A stretch of DNA of 64,000 nucleotides, taken from positions 1,488,117 to 1,552,116 of the forward strand of contig NZ_LN884299.1 of NCBI RefSeq assembly GCF_001403875.1. Reading direction: 5' to 3'. Under the pieces are notes generated by a model, which saw only the letters and a program-made list of their open reading frames with translations, did no database searches and had not been told where the DNA came from. This document shows positions 1-10,600 of the stretch, piece by piece. Both the position numbers and the translations under genes were made by a program. Origin of the DNA: Paenibacillus ihumii (lineage in GTDB: Bacteria > Bacillota > Bacilli > Paenibacillales > Paenibacillaceae). Numbering within the stretch: position 1 is the stretch's first letter; every line of letters starts with the position of its first letter.

Positions 1-507
1 ACGGACGCTGCCCCGCCGATTTATCGGGAAGGGCTGTCCCTCGTCCGTGTAGAATCTGCCCAGGACATGTATGAAGCGGTCCAGGGGTTATGGGCGGATA
101 CGGATATTCTCGTGAAGGCGGCCGCCGTAGCGGATTATCGCCCTAAGCAGGCCGCCGAACGCAAGATCAAGAAGTCCGGGGATTCCATGACGCTGGAGCT
201 CGTCAAGAACATCGATATCCTGGAGGCGCTGGGCCGGAACAAGACGAAGCAATTTCTGATCGGCTTTGCCGCCGAGACCGATCACCTTGAAGAGCATGCG
301 ATGGATAAGCTGCGGCGCAAAAACTGCGATCTCCTCGTGGCCAACGATGTAACCGCTGAGGGCGCTGGCTTTGGCACCGATACGAATATCGTGCATGTGT
401 ACGACGCGAATGGACTGGTACTATCAATTCCGCGGGCGCCCAAGGAGGAAATCGGGCTGGCTATTCTGGAGCTGGTTGCAGCACGTTTGACGGGAGAGTC
501 GAAGTAA
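1..507 (+). CDS. coaBC: CoaBC, C-terminal part (phosphopantothenate-cysteine ligase domain), truncated by window start
   Basis: The reading frame is open from base 1, so the gene starts upstream of the window; 168 codons are visible. The bifunctional enzyme joins cysteine to 4'-phosphopantothenate (CoaB) and decarboxylates the product (CoaC) in coenzyme A synthesis in the cytosol. What is visible fits the CoaB half: AAAVADYRP, the lysine-rich KIKK following it, LIGFAAET and the VANDV segment typical of the ligase fold. Its TAA shares its last base with the ATG of priA (TAATG), so the two are translationally coupled. coaBC-priA-def-fmt-rsmB is the conserved Bacillales order, which supports the call. 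Confidence 0.93.
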   Translation, partial: TDAAPPIYREGLSLVRVESAQDMYEAVQGLWADTDILVKAAAVADYRPKQAAERKIKKSGDSMTLELVKNIDILEALGRNKTKQFLIGFAAETDHLEEHAMDKLRRKNCDLLVANDVTAEGAGFGTDTNIVHVYDANGLVLSIPRAPKEEIGLAILELVAARLTGESK

Positions 508-3044
508 TGTACAGAATGGCCAAAGTGATTGTCGATGTGCCGAGCCGGGAGACCGACCGGCCTTTTGACTATTTGATTCCTGAATCGATGAGCGGCTGGA
601 TCGAAGTGGGAAGCCGGGTCGGGGTGCCGTTTGGCCGCCGCACTGTGCAGGGCTTCGTCGTATCCCTGCATGAGGAGCTGGAAATGGAGTCCTCCAGAAT
701 GAAGCCGATCGATGAATTGCTCGATCTGCTTCCCCCGCTTCCTCCGGATTTGGTGGAATTGGCAGCATGGATGAGCCGCAAGTATGCTTGCAGCATGATT
801 TCGTCTTTACAGGCGATGATTCCCTCCGCGCTGAAAGGCAAGGCGGAGAGAAATATCCATGTGGCGGAAGACCATCAGGAGGCGAGGGGCGGGGCAGCTG
901 AAGCGGACTTTCTGTTCGAGTCCGAGGCGCTTCTCGGTCCCGCCGAACGGGAGATCGTCGCTTACGTCAATCAGTCCGGATCGGTGACGATGGCTCACTT
1001 AAGCGCTCGCTACCCGGACCGGGTAGCGGTCATTAAGAACCTGTTGGGGCAAGGGATATTGTTTGAGAGCCAGGCGATTAGAGACAGGGTAAGGAAGAAA
1101 ACGGTGAAGACCGTGGCTGCCTCAGTCAGTGGCGAAGCTGCGGAAGAGGCGCTGGCCTCGTTTGGAGGAAAGGCCCGCCGCCAGCGGGAGGTGCTGGAAT
1201 TCCTGCTCGAAGTGGGCGTTCCGCTGTCTATGCAGGAGGTTCTGTCCACGCTGCGGGTGACGGCGGGGACGGTCAAAAGTTTAGCGGACAAAGGCTATGC
1301 GACGATCGAGGATGTCGAGGTGTTCCGCGACCCGTATCAGGATCGCCGCTTCAAGGCCACGAAGCCGCTGGAACGCACCACCGAGCAGGAGAACGTATAT
1401 CGTTATCTCACGGATGCCTTGGATGCGCGCCGGCACCGCGTGTTTCTTCTGCACGGCGTGACCGGCAGCGGAAAGACGGAGGTCTACCTGCAGACGATCG
1501 AACGCTGCATCTCGCTGGGCCGCCAAGCGATCGTCCTTGTTCCGGAAATCTCGCTGACGCCGCAAATGGTCGAGCGCTTCAAGGGGCGGTTCGGCAGCAA
1601 GGTCGCCGTCATGCACAGCCGTTTATCTACGGGCGAGCGCTATGATGAATGGCGCAAAATCCGCGAGGGCCGGGTTCAGGTCGCAATCGGGGCCCGCTCT
1701 GCGGTTTTCGCCCCTTTTGCGGACCTGGGGCTAATCGTTATGGATGAGGAGCATGAGACGTCCTACAAGCAGGAGGAGACGCCGAAATATCACGCCCGCG
1801 ACGTGGCGGTGGAACGAGCCCGCCAGCATGGGGCGGCGGTTATCCTTGGTTCGGCGACGCCCTCACTGGAGAGCTATCATGCGGCCCGTTCCCAGAGCAG
1901 CGATGAATTTGCCCCGATGATTCTCGAGATGAATCAGCGGCCTGCAGGCAGCCGCCTGCCCGGGGTTCATATTATAGATATGCGCGAGGAGCTGAGGGAA
2001 GGCAACCGCTCGATGTTCAGCCGGGCCCTGCATCAGGGGATCGCCCAGCGGATCGAGCGGGGGGAGCAGACTGTGCTGTTCCTGAACCGCCGCGGCTATT
2101 CAACCTTCGTCATGTGCCGGACCTGCGGTTATGTGGCGGGATGTCCGGAGTGCGATATATCGCTGACCTATCATCAGAAGTCCAACAATTTGCGATGCCA
2201 TTATTGTGGTTATGCCGCTCCCGCTCCGGACGTATGCCCGGAATGCCAGAGTGAGCATATCCGCTATTTCGGAACAGGTACGCAAAGGGTGGAGGGCGAG
2301 CTCTCCAAGCTGTTCCCGGGCATCCGGGTCATCCGGATGGATGTGGATACGACGAGCGAGAAGGGCGCGCATGAGAAGCTGCTGCAGGCCTTCCGGGAGA
2401 AGAAGGGCGATGTGCTGCTCGGTACGCAGATGGTCGCCAAGGGTCTGGATTTCCCTGATGTTACGCTCGTTGGTGTCATCGCTGCGGATACGGCGCTGAA
2501 TTTTCCGGATTTCCGATCGGCGGAAAAGACATTCCAGCTGCTTACCCAGGTAGCTGGCCGTGCCGGACGCCATCAGCTGCCGGGCGAAGTCTATATTCAG
2601 ACCTATATGCCAGACCATTATTCGATCATTCATTCCAGCAGGCATGATTACCATTCCTTCGTAAGGGAAGAGCTGCAGCATCGCAAAATGCTGCATTATC
2701 CGCCTTATAGCCGGTTGATCCTGGTGACCCTATCCCATGAACAGCTTCCCCTGCTGCTCCGTATGGCGGAGAATTTCGCCAGCGAGCTAAGGGGCAAGGC
2801 GCAGCGCCTGGGCTGGTACGGCGACCTGGACAGGCGGACGGCGGAGGCGCTCGATATTCTCGGGCCTGTAGCCTCGCCGCTTCCGCGCATCAAGAACCGA
2901 TACCGATTCCAATGTATGGTCAAATATCGGGGAAATCTGGATGCGGTATCCCTCGTCCGGGAGACTTCGGCAGCCACGATGAGTCAGTTGAAGGATGCGT
3001 CGCTGCAAATCAGCATCGACGTCGATCCGCAGATGCTGATGTAA
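507..3044 (+). CDS. priA: Primosomal protein N' (replication restart helicase PriA)
   Basis: PriA is a superfamily 2 DNA helicase that recognises stalled forks and reloads the replicative helicase. The 845-residue protein has an N-terminal DNA-binding part (VDVPSRETDRPFDYLIPE near the start), Walker A GVTGSGKTEVY near residue 320, a DEEH Walker B box near 412 and the SAT motif (LGSATPSLE). Two zinc-binding cysteine clusters of the CRTCGY...CPEC and CHYCGY...CPEC type lie at about 537-580, inside the helicase core as in all PriA proteins. VAGRAGR is helicase motif VI. The length is slightly above the family norm. The start overlaps the coaBC stop; an in-frame ATG nine bases later (MAKVIVD) is an equally good start. 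Confidence 0.96.
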   Translation: MYRMAKVIVDVPSRETDRPFDYLIPESMSGWIEVGSRVGVPFGRRTVQGFVVSLHEELEMESSRMKPIDELLDLLPPLPPDLVELAAWMSRKYACSMISSLQAMIPSALKGKAERNIHVAEDHQEARGGAAEADFLFESEALLGPAEREIVAYVNQSGSVTMAHLSARYPDRVAVIKNLLGQGILFESQAIRDRVRKKTVKTVAASVSGEAAEEALASFGGKARRQREVLEFLLEVGVPLSMQEVLSTLRVTAGTVKSLADKGYATIEDVEVFRDPYQDRRFKATKPLERTTEQENVYRYLTDALDARRHRVFLLHGVTGSGKTEVYLQTIERCISLGRQAIVLVPEISLTPQMVERFKGRFGSKVAVMHSRLSTGERYDEWRKIREGRVQVAIGARSAVFAPFADLGLIVMDEEHETSYKQEETPKYHARDVAVERARQHGAAVILGSATPSLESYHAARSQSSDEFAPMILEMNQRPAGSRLPGVHIIDMREELREGNRSMFSRALHQGIAQRIERGEQTVLFLNRRGYSTFVMCRTCGYVAGCPECDISLTYHQKSNNLRCHYCGYAAPAPDVCPECQSEHIRYFGTGTQRVEGELSKLFPGIRVIRMDVDTTSEKGAHEKLLQAFREKKGDVLLGTQMVAKGLDFPDVTLVGVIAADTALNFPDFRSAEKTFQLLTQVAGRAGRHQLPGEVYIQTYMPDHYSIIHSSRHDYHSFVREELQHRKMLHYPPYSRLILVTLSHEQLPLLLRMAENFASELRGKAQRLGWYGDLDRRTAEALDILGPVASPLPRIKNRYRFQCMVKYRGNLDAVSLVRETSAATMSQLKDASLQISIDVDPQMLM

Positions 3045-3177
3045 GCTGTAAGGCCGGACTTATTCCCTCTAACTTTAAAAAGTGAGAGCCTGCCGGAGCA
3101 TCGGCGTGGACGGCTGCATATATATTTTGTAAAGAACAGGCAAATCTAAGTAGAGGCAAGAGGAGGATGTTTCCAGT

Positions 3178-3660
3178 ATGGCGATTCGGATTATAGTCCA
3201 CGAACCGGATGAGGTGCTGCACCAGGTAGCGAAAGAAGTGAAGCATATTACCCCGAATGTGCAGAAGATCCTTACCGATATGGCGGATACGATGTATGAT
3301 GCGGAGGGGGTCGGTCTGGCTGCCCCGCAAATAGGCATACTTAAACGGATGATCGTCGTCGATGTCGGGGATGAGCATGGATTGATCGAGCTGATTAACC
3401 CGGAGATCGTATCGGCGGAAGGAGAGCAATTCGGGCCCGAGGGCTGCCTGAGCATCCCTGGTTACCGCGGAGATGTGCGGCGGGCGATGGAGGTTACGGT
3501 CAAAGGACTGGATCGCAACGGCAAGGAAGTGACCTATACGGGCACCGAGCTGCTGGCCAGGGCGTTCCAGCATGAGATTGATCACTTGAACGGTGTGCTG
3601 TATACGGATATCGCGGAAAGAGTGTACGAAATTACCCCTGAGGGTCAAGAGAAGGAGTGA
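3178..3660 (+). CDS. def: Peptide deformylase
   Basis: Removes the N-formyl group from nascent proteins at the ribosome exit. The 160-residue protein shows all three metal-site motifs: GVGLAAPQIG (about residues 43-52), EGCLSIPG (about 87-94, supplying the metal cysteine) and HEIDHLNG (about 131-138, supplying two histidines and the catalytic Glu). AGGAGG at 3161-3166 serves the ATG at 3178. The stop overlaps the GTG start of fmt, whose product makes formyl-methionyl-tRNA, so the enzymes adding and removing the formyl group are co-expressed. The 130-bp gap after priA holds no recognisable gene. Confidence 0.96.
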   Translation: MAIRIIVHEPDEVLHQVAKEVKHITPNVQKILTDMADTMYDAEGVGLAAPQIGILKRMIVVDVGDEHGLIELINPEIVSAEGEQFGPEGCLSIPGYRGDVRRAMEVTVKGLDRNGKEVTYTGTELLARAFQHEIDHLNGVLYTDIAERVYEITPEGQEKE

Positions 3661-4613
3661 CTTCGCAATTGAATATCGTATTTATGGGAACTCCCCAATT
3701 TGCGGTGCCTTCCCTTGAGGGGCTGCTCCGTGAGGGATATAACGTGGTCGGGGTTGTGACCCAGCCAGACCGTCCGCAAGGCCGCAAGAGAATACTGACT
3801 CCTACGCCGGTAAAGGAGGCCGCATTGAAGCACGGCCTTCCCGTGCTTCAGCCGCAGCGGATGAGAGCGCCCGAGGCGATCGAGGAGCTGGCGGCGCTGC
3901 AGCCCGACCTTATCGTTACAGCGGCATACGGTCAGATTCTGCCGAAGGCGGTGCTCGAGCTGCCGAAATATGGCTGCTTGAACGTTCATGGCTCGCTGCT
4001 CCCGAAGTACCGGGGCGGCGCGCCGATTCAGCGGTCGATTATTAACGGGGAGAAAGAAACCGGAATAACGCTGATGTACATGGCCGAAGGGCTGGACACC
4101 GGAGATATGATCGCCAAATCCGTCGTTCCGATTGAAGACGAGGATACCGCGGGAACGATGTTCGAAAAGCTGAGCCTGGCTGGAGCGGAGCTGCTGCTGA
4201 AGCAGCTTCCGCTGATCCTTGACGGCCGCGCCGAGCGGGTTCCGCAGAATGACGAGCAATCCACATACGCCCCCAACTTGTCCCGCGAGGACGAGAAGAT
4301 CGATTGGTCCTCCACGTCCCGCGCCGTTTATGACCGGGTCAGAGGCTTGGTGCCATACTCCGGCGGCTATACGCTGTGGAACGGCGAGGTCTTTAAAGTG
4401 TGGGCTGTAGCCAAGCCCGCCTCCGGCTCGGGCAATCCTGGCGGCGGACAAGCCCCCGGCACGGTGCTGAGCTTATCCGAACGGGGAATCGAAGTGAAGA
4501 CAGGGGACGGCTCTGTGCTGCTGACCCGGGTTCAGCCTGCGGGCAAAAAGGCGATGGAGGCCTCCGAATTTATTCGCGGCGGGGTTATGCAGCCTGGGAC
4601 GGTTCTGACATGA
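3657..4613 (+). CDS. fmt: Methionyl-tRNA formyltransferase
   Basis: Transfers a formyl group from 10-formyltetrahydrofolate to initiator Met-tRNA. The 318-residue protein begins with the Rossmann-like IVFMGTPQFAVP. It has the folate-site signature NVHGSLLPKYRGGAP at about residue 108, with the catalytic Asn and His, and GITLMYMAEGLDTGDM. The C-terminal OB-fold half follows from about residue 205. The start is GTG, overlapping the def stop by four bases. Its own stop overlaps the rsmB ATG (ATGA). Co-directional tight packing indicates one operon from coaBC through rsmB. Confidence 0.96.
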   Translation: MTSQLNIVFMGTPQFAVPSLEGLLREGYNVVGVVTQPDRPQGRKRILTPTPVKEAALKHGLPVLQPQRMRAPEAIEELAALQPDLIVTAAYGQILPKAVLELPKYGCLNVHGSLLPKYRGGAPIQRSIINGEKETGITLMYMAEGLDTGDMIAKSVVPIEDEDTAGTMFEKLSLAGAELLLKQLPLILDGRAERVPQNDEQSTYAPNLSREDEKIDWSSTSRAVYDRVRGLVPYSGGYTLWNGEVFKVWAVAKPASGSGNPGGGQAPGTVLSLSERGIEVKTGDGSVLLTRVQPAGKKAMEASEFIRGGVMQPGTVLT

Positions 4614-6118
4614 GCCGGGATACGGAAAGCCGCCCGAACGGCAGAGCTTCGGGGCGGCGCGGGAGTGGAAGCAGCGGGAAGAGCGCAGCTTCCAAAAGCG
4701 GGCAGCAGGGCGGCAAGGGCAGCCCTCGCCGGCAGCATAAGGCGTCGGCCCGCGATACCGCGCTGCATGTATTGACCGAGGTGGAGCAGGAGGGAGCATA
4801 CAGCAATCTGCTGTTGAACTCCGCACTGCAGAAGTCCGGCTTGACAGGGCCGGAAGCCGGACTTGCCACAGAGCTTGTGTATGGCACGATTTCCCGGAAA
4901 AACACGATTGATTATTATCTTGATCAATTCGTTGCCAAGGGAGTGGCCAAGCTGCAGCCCTGGGTGCGGAATTTGCTGCGGCTGAGCTTTTATCAAATTT
5001 ATTACTTGGACCGCATTCCTCCGCATGCCGCCGTTAATGAAGCGGTGAACATCGCCAAGAGACGAGGGCATCAGGGAATCTCGGGAATGGTTAACGGGGT
5101 GCTTCGCAATGTATTGCGCCGCAAGGAGGAGCTGAAGCTGCCGGAGGGGCTGCCTCCAGCTCGCCGCATTGCCTTGGAGCATTCGCATCCGGAGTGGCTG
5201 GTATCGAATTGGATCGGGCAATATGGCGAGGATACGGCGGAGGCGATTTGCCGGGCCAACAATGAATCTCCTCCCGTTAGCGTCAGGGTTAACCAAGCCC
5301 GCATCGGCCGGGACGTGCTTATGCAGCGGATGGAGGAGAGGGGGCTTGAAGTAATGGCCTCCCTGGTTTCTCCTGATGGAATCATTGTGAAGAGCGGAGG
5401 AAATATGGCGTTAACCGACTGGTATGAGGAGGGGCTGCTGTCGATTCAGGATGAGAGCTCAATGCTGGTTGCTGAGGCCGTAGACCCTCAGGGCGGGATG
5501 AAGGTGCTGGACTGCTGCGCTGCTCCGGGCGGCAAGGCCTGCCATATGGCGGAGCGCATGGAGGGCTCTGGCGAGGTGATTGCGAACGACATTCATCCGC
5601 ATAAAGTGAAGCTGATCGCCGATCAAGCTGCCCGCCTGCGGCTGGGCAATGTCCAGGCTCTGGCCGGGGATGCGGTGGAGCTGGGCAAGCGCTTTGATCC
5701 CGAGAGCTTTGACCGTGTTTTGCTTGATGCTCCCTGCTCTGGTCTTGGAGTTATTCGCCGCAAGCCTGACCTCAAATGGGCCAAAACGCCGGAGGATATC
5801 TCTGAAATAACCGAGCTTCAGCGGGAGTTGCTTGAGACGGTGAGCGGTCTTCTCAAGCCGGGCGGTGTGCTCGTGTACAGCACCTGCACGATCGACCCTC
5901 GCGAGAACGAAGAGATGGTGAAGCAATTTCTTGCCCGCCATCCTGAATTTGAAGCGGATCCGGCGGCAGCGATGTGGCAGCGGCTCGGCCGGAAGAACGA
6001 TGCGGAGCAGCAGGAAGCCGGGTCAACCCAGAAAGGCTTCGGTTTGCAAATTTTGCCGCAGCACTATCATTCGGATGGCTTCTATATCGCGCGTTTGAGA
6101 AAACGCATGAAGGCTTAA
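4610..6118 (+). CDS. rsmB: 16S rRNA (cytosine-967 C5)-methyltransferase RsmB
   Basis: SAM-dependent m5C methyltransferase of the RsmB/Sun family, 502 residues from the ATG that overlaps the fmt stop. A NusB-like RNA-binding domain (about 45-190) is followed by the Rossmann methylase. SAM-binding LDCCAAPGGKACHMA lies near residue 300, the DAPCSGLG motif near 374, and the STCTIDPRENE motif with the second conserved Cys near 422. An oddity is a basic, low-complexity N-terminal stretch of about 45 residues (Arg, Gly, Ser, Lys rich) ahead of the NusB domain, probably disordered. The frame is open further upstream within fmt, but a start there would overlap fmt by about 200 bp and is rejected. Confidence 0.94.
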   Translation: MSRDTESRPNGRASGRRGSGSSGKSAASKSGQQGGKGSPRRQHKASARDTALHVLTEVEQEGAYSNLLLNSALQKSGLTGPEAGLATELVYGTISRKNTIDYYLDQFVAKGVAKLQPWVRNLLRLSFYQIYYLDRIPPHAAVNEAVNIAKRRGHQGISGMVNGVLRNVLRRKEELKLPEGLPPARRIALEHSHPEWLVSNWIGQYGEDTAEAICRANNESPPVSVRVNQARIGRDVLMQRMEERGLEVMASLVSPDGIIVKSGGNMALTDWYEEGLLSIQDESSMLVAEAVDPQGGMKVLDCCAAPGGKACHMAERMEGSGEVIANDIHPHKVKLIADQAARLRLGNVQALAGDAVELGKRFDPESFDRVLLDAPCSGLGVIRRKPDLKWAKTPEDISEITELQRELLETVSGLLKPGGVLVYSTCTIDPRENEEMVKQFLARHPEFEADPAAAMWQRLGRKNDAEQQEAGSTQKGFGLQILPQHYHSDGFYIARLRKRMKA

Positions 6119-6192
6119 ATGATATATGGGAAATATGGGAGATATGGGATTTACAGGCTAGGCAATATCCTATATAATGGACGAAGATGAAG

Positions 6193-6239
6193 CACATCTC
6201 TTGAATCGCGTGAAGCGGTTTGACGAGATGTGTTTTTTT
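6193..6239 (+). terminator. Rho-independent terminator after rsmB
   Basis: CACATCTC at 6193-6200 pairs with GAGATGTG at 6225-6232 and is followed by seven T. It closes the coaBC-rsmB operon. Confidence 0.8.
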
Positions 6240-6372
6240 GTGGAGTAAGTTCCTTAATTTATCAATTTATCCATTTAAAAGGAGGTCTATAGTCCTGTTA
6301 TCGCGAAATAGGAGGAGGGATGCATATGTACACAGGAGTATGAAATGAAAACGAGAAGGAAGTGGATAAACG

Positions 6373-7593
6373 ATGAGAAAACGGGTTTTCTTATGGCTGG
6401 CAAGCTTTATTGTTGTTATGAATGTACATTTTGCCGCAGGTGTTCAAGCGGCTGGCACGGGATTTCAAGATGTCCAGCCGGATCATTGGGCAAGCAAAGC
6501 GATTGAGTCTGCGGTAGGCAAAGGTTATTTCAAAGGCTACGCGGACGGAGCCTTCAAGCCTAACGCAACCGTTACGCGTGCGGAGTTTGCGGCTTTGCTG
6601 GCGCGTGTATCCAAGGCTGAGGCGGACGTGACTACCCACGCAAGCTTTGCTGATTTAAACGGGCATTGGAGCGAGTCCGAGGTCAAGCGTGCGGTTGCCC
6701 TCGGTTTTGTGCAGCCTGGTGATTATCCCGCTGGATTTAAGCCGGATACGCCGATTACACGCTTTGAAATCGCGAAATGGATGGCATCGGGATTGGCCGA
6801 GGCGGATCCGGATTATCAGCAGGCTTTGGAGGATACAAAGACAACGGTGATTCCGGTCAAGGAATATTTTAATCCAGGCATACCTGAGTCTAAATCCGCC
6901 TACCTCGCTGTTGCCTTGGGGACGAAGCTGTTAAGCGGCTATCCAGACGGCTCCTTCGGGATGGAACGGCAGGCCACCCGTGCTGAGACGGCCGCCATTT
7001 TGCTAAATTTTGAGGATGCAAGCTCTAAGAAGGCCGATGAGTTTCTAGGGCTGCAGGAGCTGCGACAGGTAGGCACGGAACGTACCAATCTTGAAACGAT
7101 CAGTCCGTTTACGACGGGGAATACGTCGTTTAATCATGTGGTGGATAAAACATATACGTTCAAGAATAATGCTGGCACCTTGAAGCTTCACAATTATATT
7201 GTCGTGGATACGGAGGATTTCAAGGAGATCAAGAGCATTTATGCGCCGTTGTTTGTGGATGAGTCGGACTATGTGGAGCGAATTGATAAGGTTGGTACGT
7301 ACAGTGTTTTTATGCAATTAACGATCTATCCTAAAACTAAAGAATTTTTGCTAGATCATTATATGAATGGTGTAAACTCGACGCTTTTAGGTAGTGGAGG
7401 AATCAGAAATCAAGTATTAATACAAAAGTATGATTACTTAACTTTACCTAATATGGAGGTTCAGGAGTTTTTTAAAAAACATAATAAAGGGAAAGGAATT
7501 ACTTTGTGGATTAAAAGTTATATTACTTCTGATCATAAACGGAGTAGCTTTACGACCGATGATATATCAGTTGTAGTTGTACAAAACCAATAA
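6373..7593 (+). CDS. Secreted protein with three S-layer homology (SLH) domains
   Basis: Extracellular protein of 406 residues. Residues 1-26 are a Sec signal peptide (MRKR, hydrophobic core, cleavage near VQAAG). Three SLH repeats follow: about 30-80 (FQDVQPDHWASKAIE ... ATVTRAEFAALLAR), 90-140 (FADLNGHWSESEVKRA ... ITRFEIAKWMA) and 175-215 (AYLAVALGTKLLSGYPDGSF ... ATRAETAAILLN). SLH triplets hold proteins non-covalently to pyruvylated cell-wall polymer. The remaining 190 residues have no family I recognise. From about base 7290 the DNA becomes clearly more AT-rich, continuing into the next gene. It lies 15 bp upstream of the next gene and probably is co-transcribed with it; I infer the two products act together at the cell surface. 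Confidence 0.85.
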   Translation: MRKRVFLWLASFIVVMNVHFAAGVQAAGTGFQDVQPDHWASKAIESAVGKGYFKGYADGAFKPNATVTRAEFAALLARVSKAEADVTTHASFADLNGHWSESEVKRAVALGFVQPGDYPAGFKPDTPITRFEIAKWMASGLAEADPDYQQALEDTKTTVIPVKEYFNPGIPESKSAYLAVALGTKLLSGYPDGSFGMERQATRAETAAILLNFEDASSKKADEFLGLQELRQVGTERTNLETISPFTTGNTSFNHVVDKTYTFKNNAGTLKLHNYIVVDTEDFKEIKSIYAPLFVDESDYVERIDKVGTYSVFMQLTIYPKTKEFLLDHYMNGVNSTLLGSGGIRNQVLIQKYDYLTLPNMEVQEFFKKHNKGKGITLWIKSYITSDHKRSSFTTDDISVVVVQNQ

Positions 7594-7608
7594 CATGGGG
7601 CTTAAACA

Positions 7609-10600
7609 ATGAAAAATTGGCTGATAACGCTATTTATTCTTTTTTTATTATTTACGATACCAAGAACTATAAATGCTGGATTTGAAAATGGATATCCTGA
7701 AACAGGGATTGACGTAACTCCGGATGGGCCGGTGTATATGCAATCAATTAAAGTTGAAGTTAGGGGAGAAGCACTAGCAAGACCAAAGGTTATGTGGGTA
7801 CAAACGGATTCCGAAATATGGAAGGCTACGTTTGCTAATATCACAGTTGAGACTGGAACTTATAGTAGCGGGGTCAATGCTTTGCCCCTAAAAAAGCAAA
7901 CTGACGAAAAGTTGGATATGACTATCTATGCTCCAGACTCAATGCAAGATAATTTAGGTAATGCCTTTTTACGTTCTTATGTCAAAGAACTAGTTATTGA
8001 AGAGATGGGGTGGAGAGAGCAAAATACTTCCTATGAACCAATCGGAAGCAAGCCTTTTTTTAACAGAGGTCAAATTATAGCTAGTGTCAAAGTTTATACC
8101 GGGTACCCGTTAATTGCAAGTCAAAAATATCAATATTCTATTCGGGCTGATGGAGCACCTAAATTCATTGTAGAGTATTATATTCCAATGGATGTGTTTT
8201 ACACCGGATACGTAGTCGAGAAGAAACAAATTCGCGTGTTGGAGAATGCGGTCTTACAAGTTCAAGAGACCAAGGATATGAAGGCTGAGGTCAGAACCTT
8301 GGAGTACACGATGGCAGATTGGAACGACAAGTGGTTTGATGTATCGAGCGCTGCGGAAACGACATGGTCATCCAGTAACGAGGCGGTGGCCTCTATAAGC
8401 AGCAGCGGCAAAGTAACCGCGATTTCGGAGGGGACGACAACCATTTCAGCAACATGGAAAAAAGGCCCCTATTGGTTGAAAGAAACAGCGACGATCAGGG
8501 TGGGCCATGGATCGACGACTCCTCCAGATCCCGATCCGCCAGTTGAGCCTGGGGTGGTTTGCACGACTCCTTCGCCTGGGGGATCGATGACCGGTGAGGA
8601 TTTCAGCCCGAATGTCAGCGCCGTTATTAAGGCGGATGCCCGGGGCAGCGAACGTTTTAATGTGCTTGATGGGATACCGACAACCGAAAGCCTGTATGGC
8701 AATGTATGGGCAAAAAACTACCTGCATAAATACGGTTATCAGGAAATGACGGGGCAGTGCACGTTTACCGTTAATGTAACCGTACTGCCGCCGCCCCCGC
8801 CCCCGGACGAGGAACCGGGGGAGCCTTCTACGGTGCAGGTTCAGGTGAATAAGGACTATTCGTTTTGGACGATTTCTCAGGTCGAGGTCTACGGCATAAA
8901 AGAGGCTGCTCTGCAGAATTATGCATTCGAGGCAAATGGCATCAGAATACCCCCTAGCGGATATAATGCCCCTTATTATGCTATAGCGCAGACTCGTTCT
9001 TATGAGCCTTCATCTATCCCGGATGTCACCGTCGGTTCTGGCGGTGATCCCGAAGCTGCTGCGCGATCAGCAGTAAGCGTACGGGTCCGGAACGATACAT
9101 TTACTTTCAATAATCATACCCTGATGAGCGGAGCAGAGACGACAGGAAACGGATCGGCTCCTTCACCGATTCCTACAGCTCCAATGACGGCTGACAACAT
9201 CCTCTATAGTCCGGGGAACCTCGTACCGATGTCGAAGATGAATAAGGCAAGCCAGGCTAGCACCGGAACGATTTATTATATTCAAGTCAGCGGTGTTGGA
9301 GAGAAAAGCTACCCGATTTACGGCATCAACCCGATTACTGTACATACCCCCGTCGTTATTTATCCGGACGTGTCGGATGACCAGGCGCATAACCAGAAAA
9401 CCAAACCTGCAGCCGGGCGTTCTGCGGTGATTCTGGATCGGCCGTTTACGATTGAAATGCCGAATGCAGGGCAGCATGCCGAATATATTGGATACGGCAG
9501 CCGCGATTATTTAAAGTATGTCGGCAGCAAACAGGTCAAATTCCCCTTCGATGTCTATAACGGCACAAAGACGCAATTTTATCCGAAAAATACGTGGATT
9601 AAGGTGGAGAAATCGCAGGAGACCTTTGCTTTTTTTCTTCCGGTATGGGTGGATGAGGGATTCTATGACGTAGAGTTTCGAACGATTGCGCATAATGCTC
9701 CTGCGGGGGCCAGCCAGCAGACAAATGCCAATCTGGACTTAACGCATCATATTGCCTATGATACGGTGGCCGTGGATGTAGTGGGGCGCGTCTATGATTT
9801 TCGGGTTACGGATATTGCCGACTATAATTGGGAGTCGGTGTTTCGAGCCGCTAAGGGAAGCAGCCGGCCGACGGGGGCCGCTTACTGGGTAGGGCTTGGC
9901 GGGATCGATGGAGAGCCGAGGGGAAATACGGCCAAGTACACTCTGCCGATCCGTCCAGGGAGCCATCCTGTGTATGAGAATATTGCGGTTAAAACCGGTT
10001 ATCATTTCAAGTTTGATCTGAAGACGAAAGGAAATATGTTCGGACGGCAGGATGAAATCAGGATTACGCCGAGTTTCTACTTTATCAGCGCGGAGGACGG
10101 GGCTAGGACGCCCGCAGATCTGTATTATCATAAGAGCGGTAAAAGCTATGTCCGGGTAGGCTCTCCCGGCGATCAGGCGACCCGGTACGTCATCCTCAAC
10201 GAGCGCCTGCGGAATGTACCCGTCGAGGAGCTGACGGACACAGCGCTGTACAAGTATGATCATGAATACACATTTGATCAGATCGCCCATCTTGGGCGTC
10301 CGCAATTTGTAAGCCATTACGTTAACATTGCCACGAAACGCCGGACGGCGGTTGGAAGCCTCAGTCTGCTGCGTCTCCCGGAAGGGGTTCGTACTCTTAT
10401 CGGTCCGAAGACGAGCATTCCCGCAGGGGTTAACCCGAGCCGGGCCAACGCTGCCGTACAGAAATGGTACGGCGAGTACAGCCTGCCTGCGGATCTGTTT
10501 GCCGTAAAAGCCGGGACGAATGTCGCAGAGTACGGGCGAACGCACCGGGGATTGACGGGGAGGTCGCCGATCTTTTTAAAGAACGGCTATATTGTCGTCA

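Noticed and set aside
4400..4609. Extended N-terminus for rsmB starting inside fmt
   Set aside because: The extra 70 residues are the other frame of the fmt tail; the ATG overlapping the fmt stop gives the normal start.
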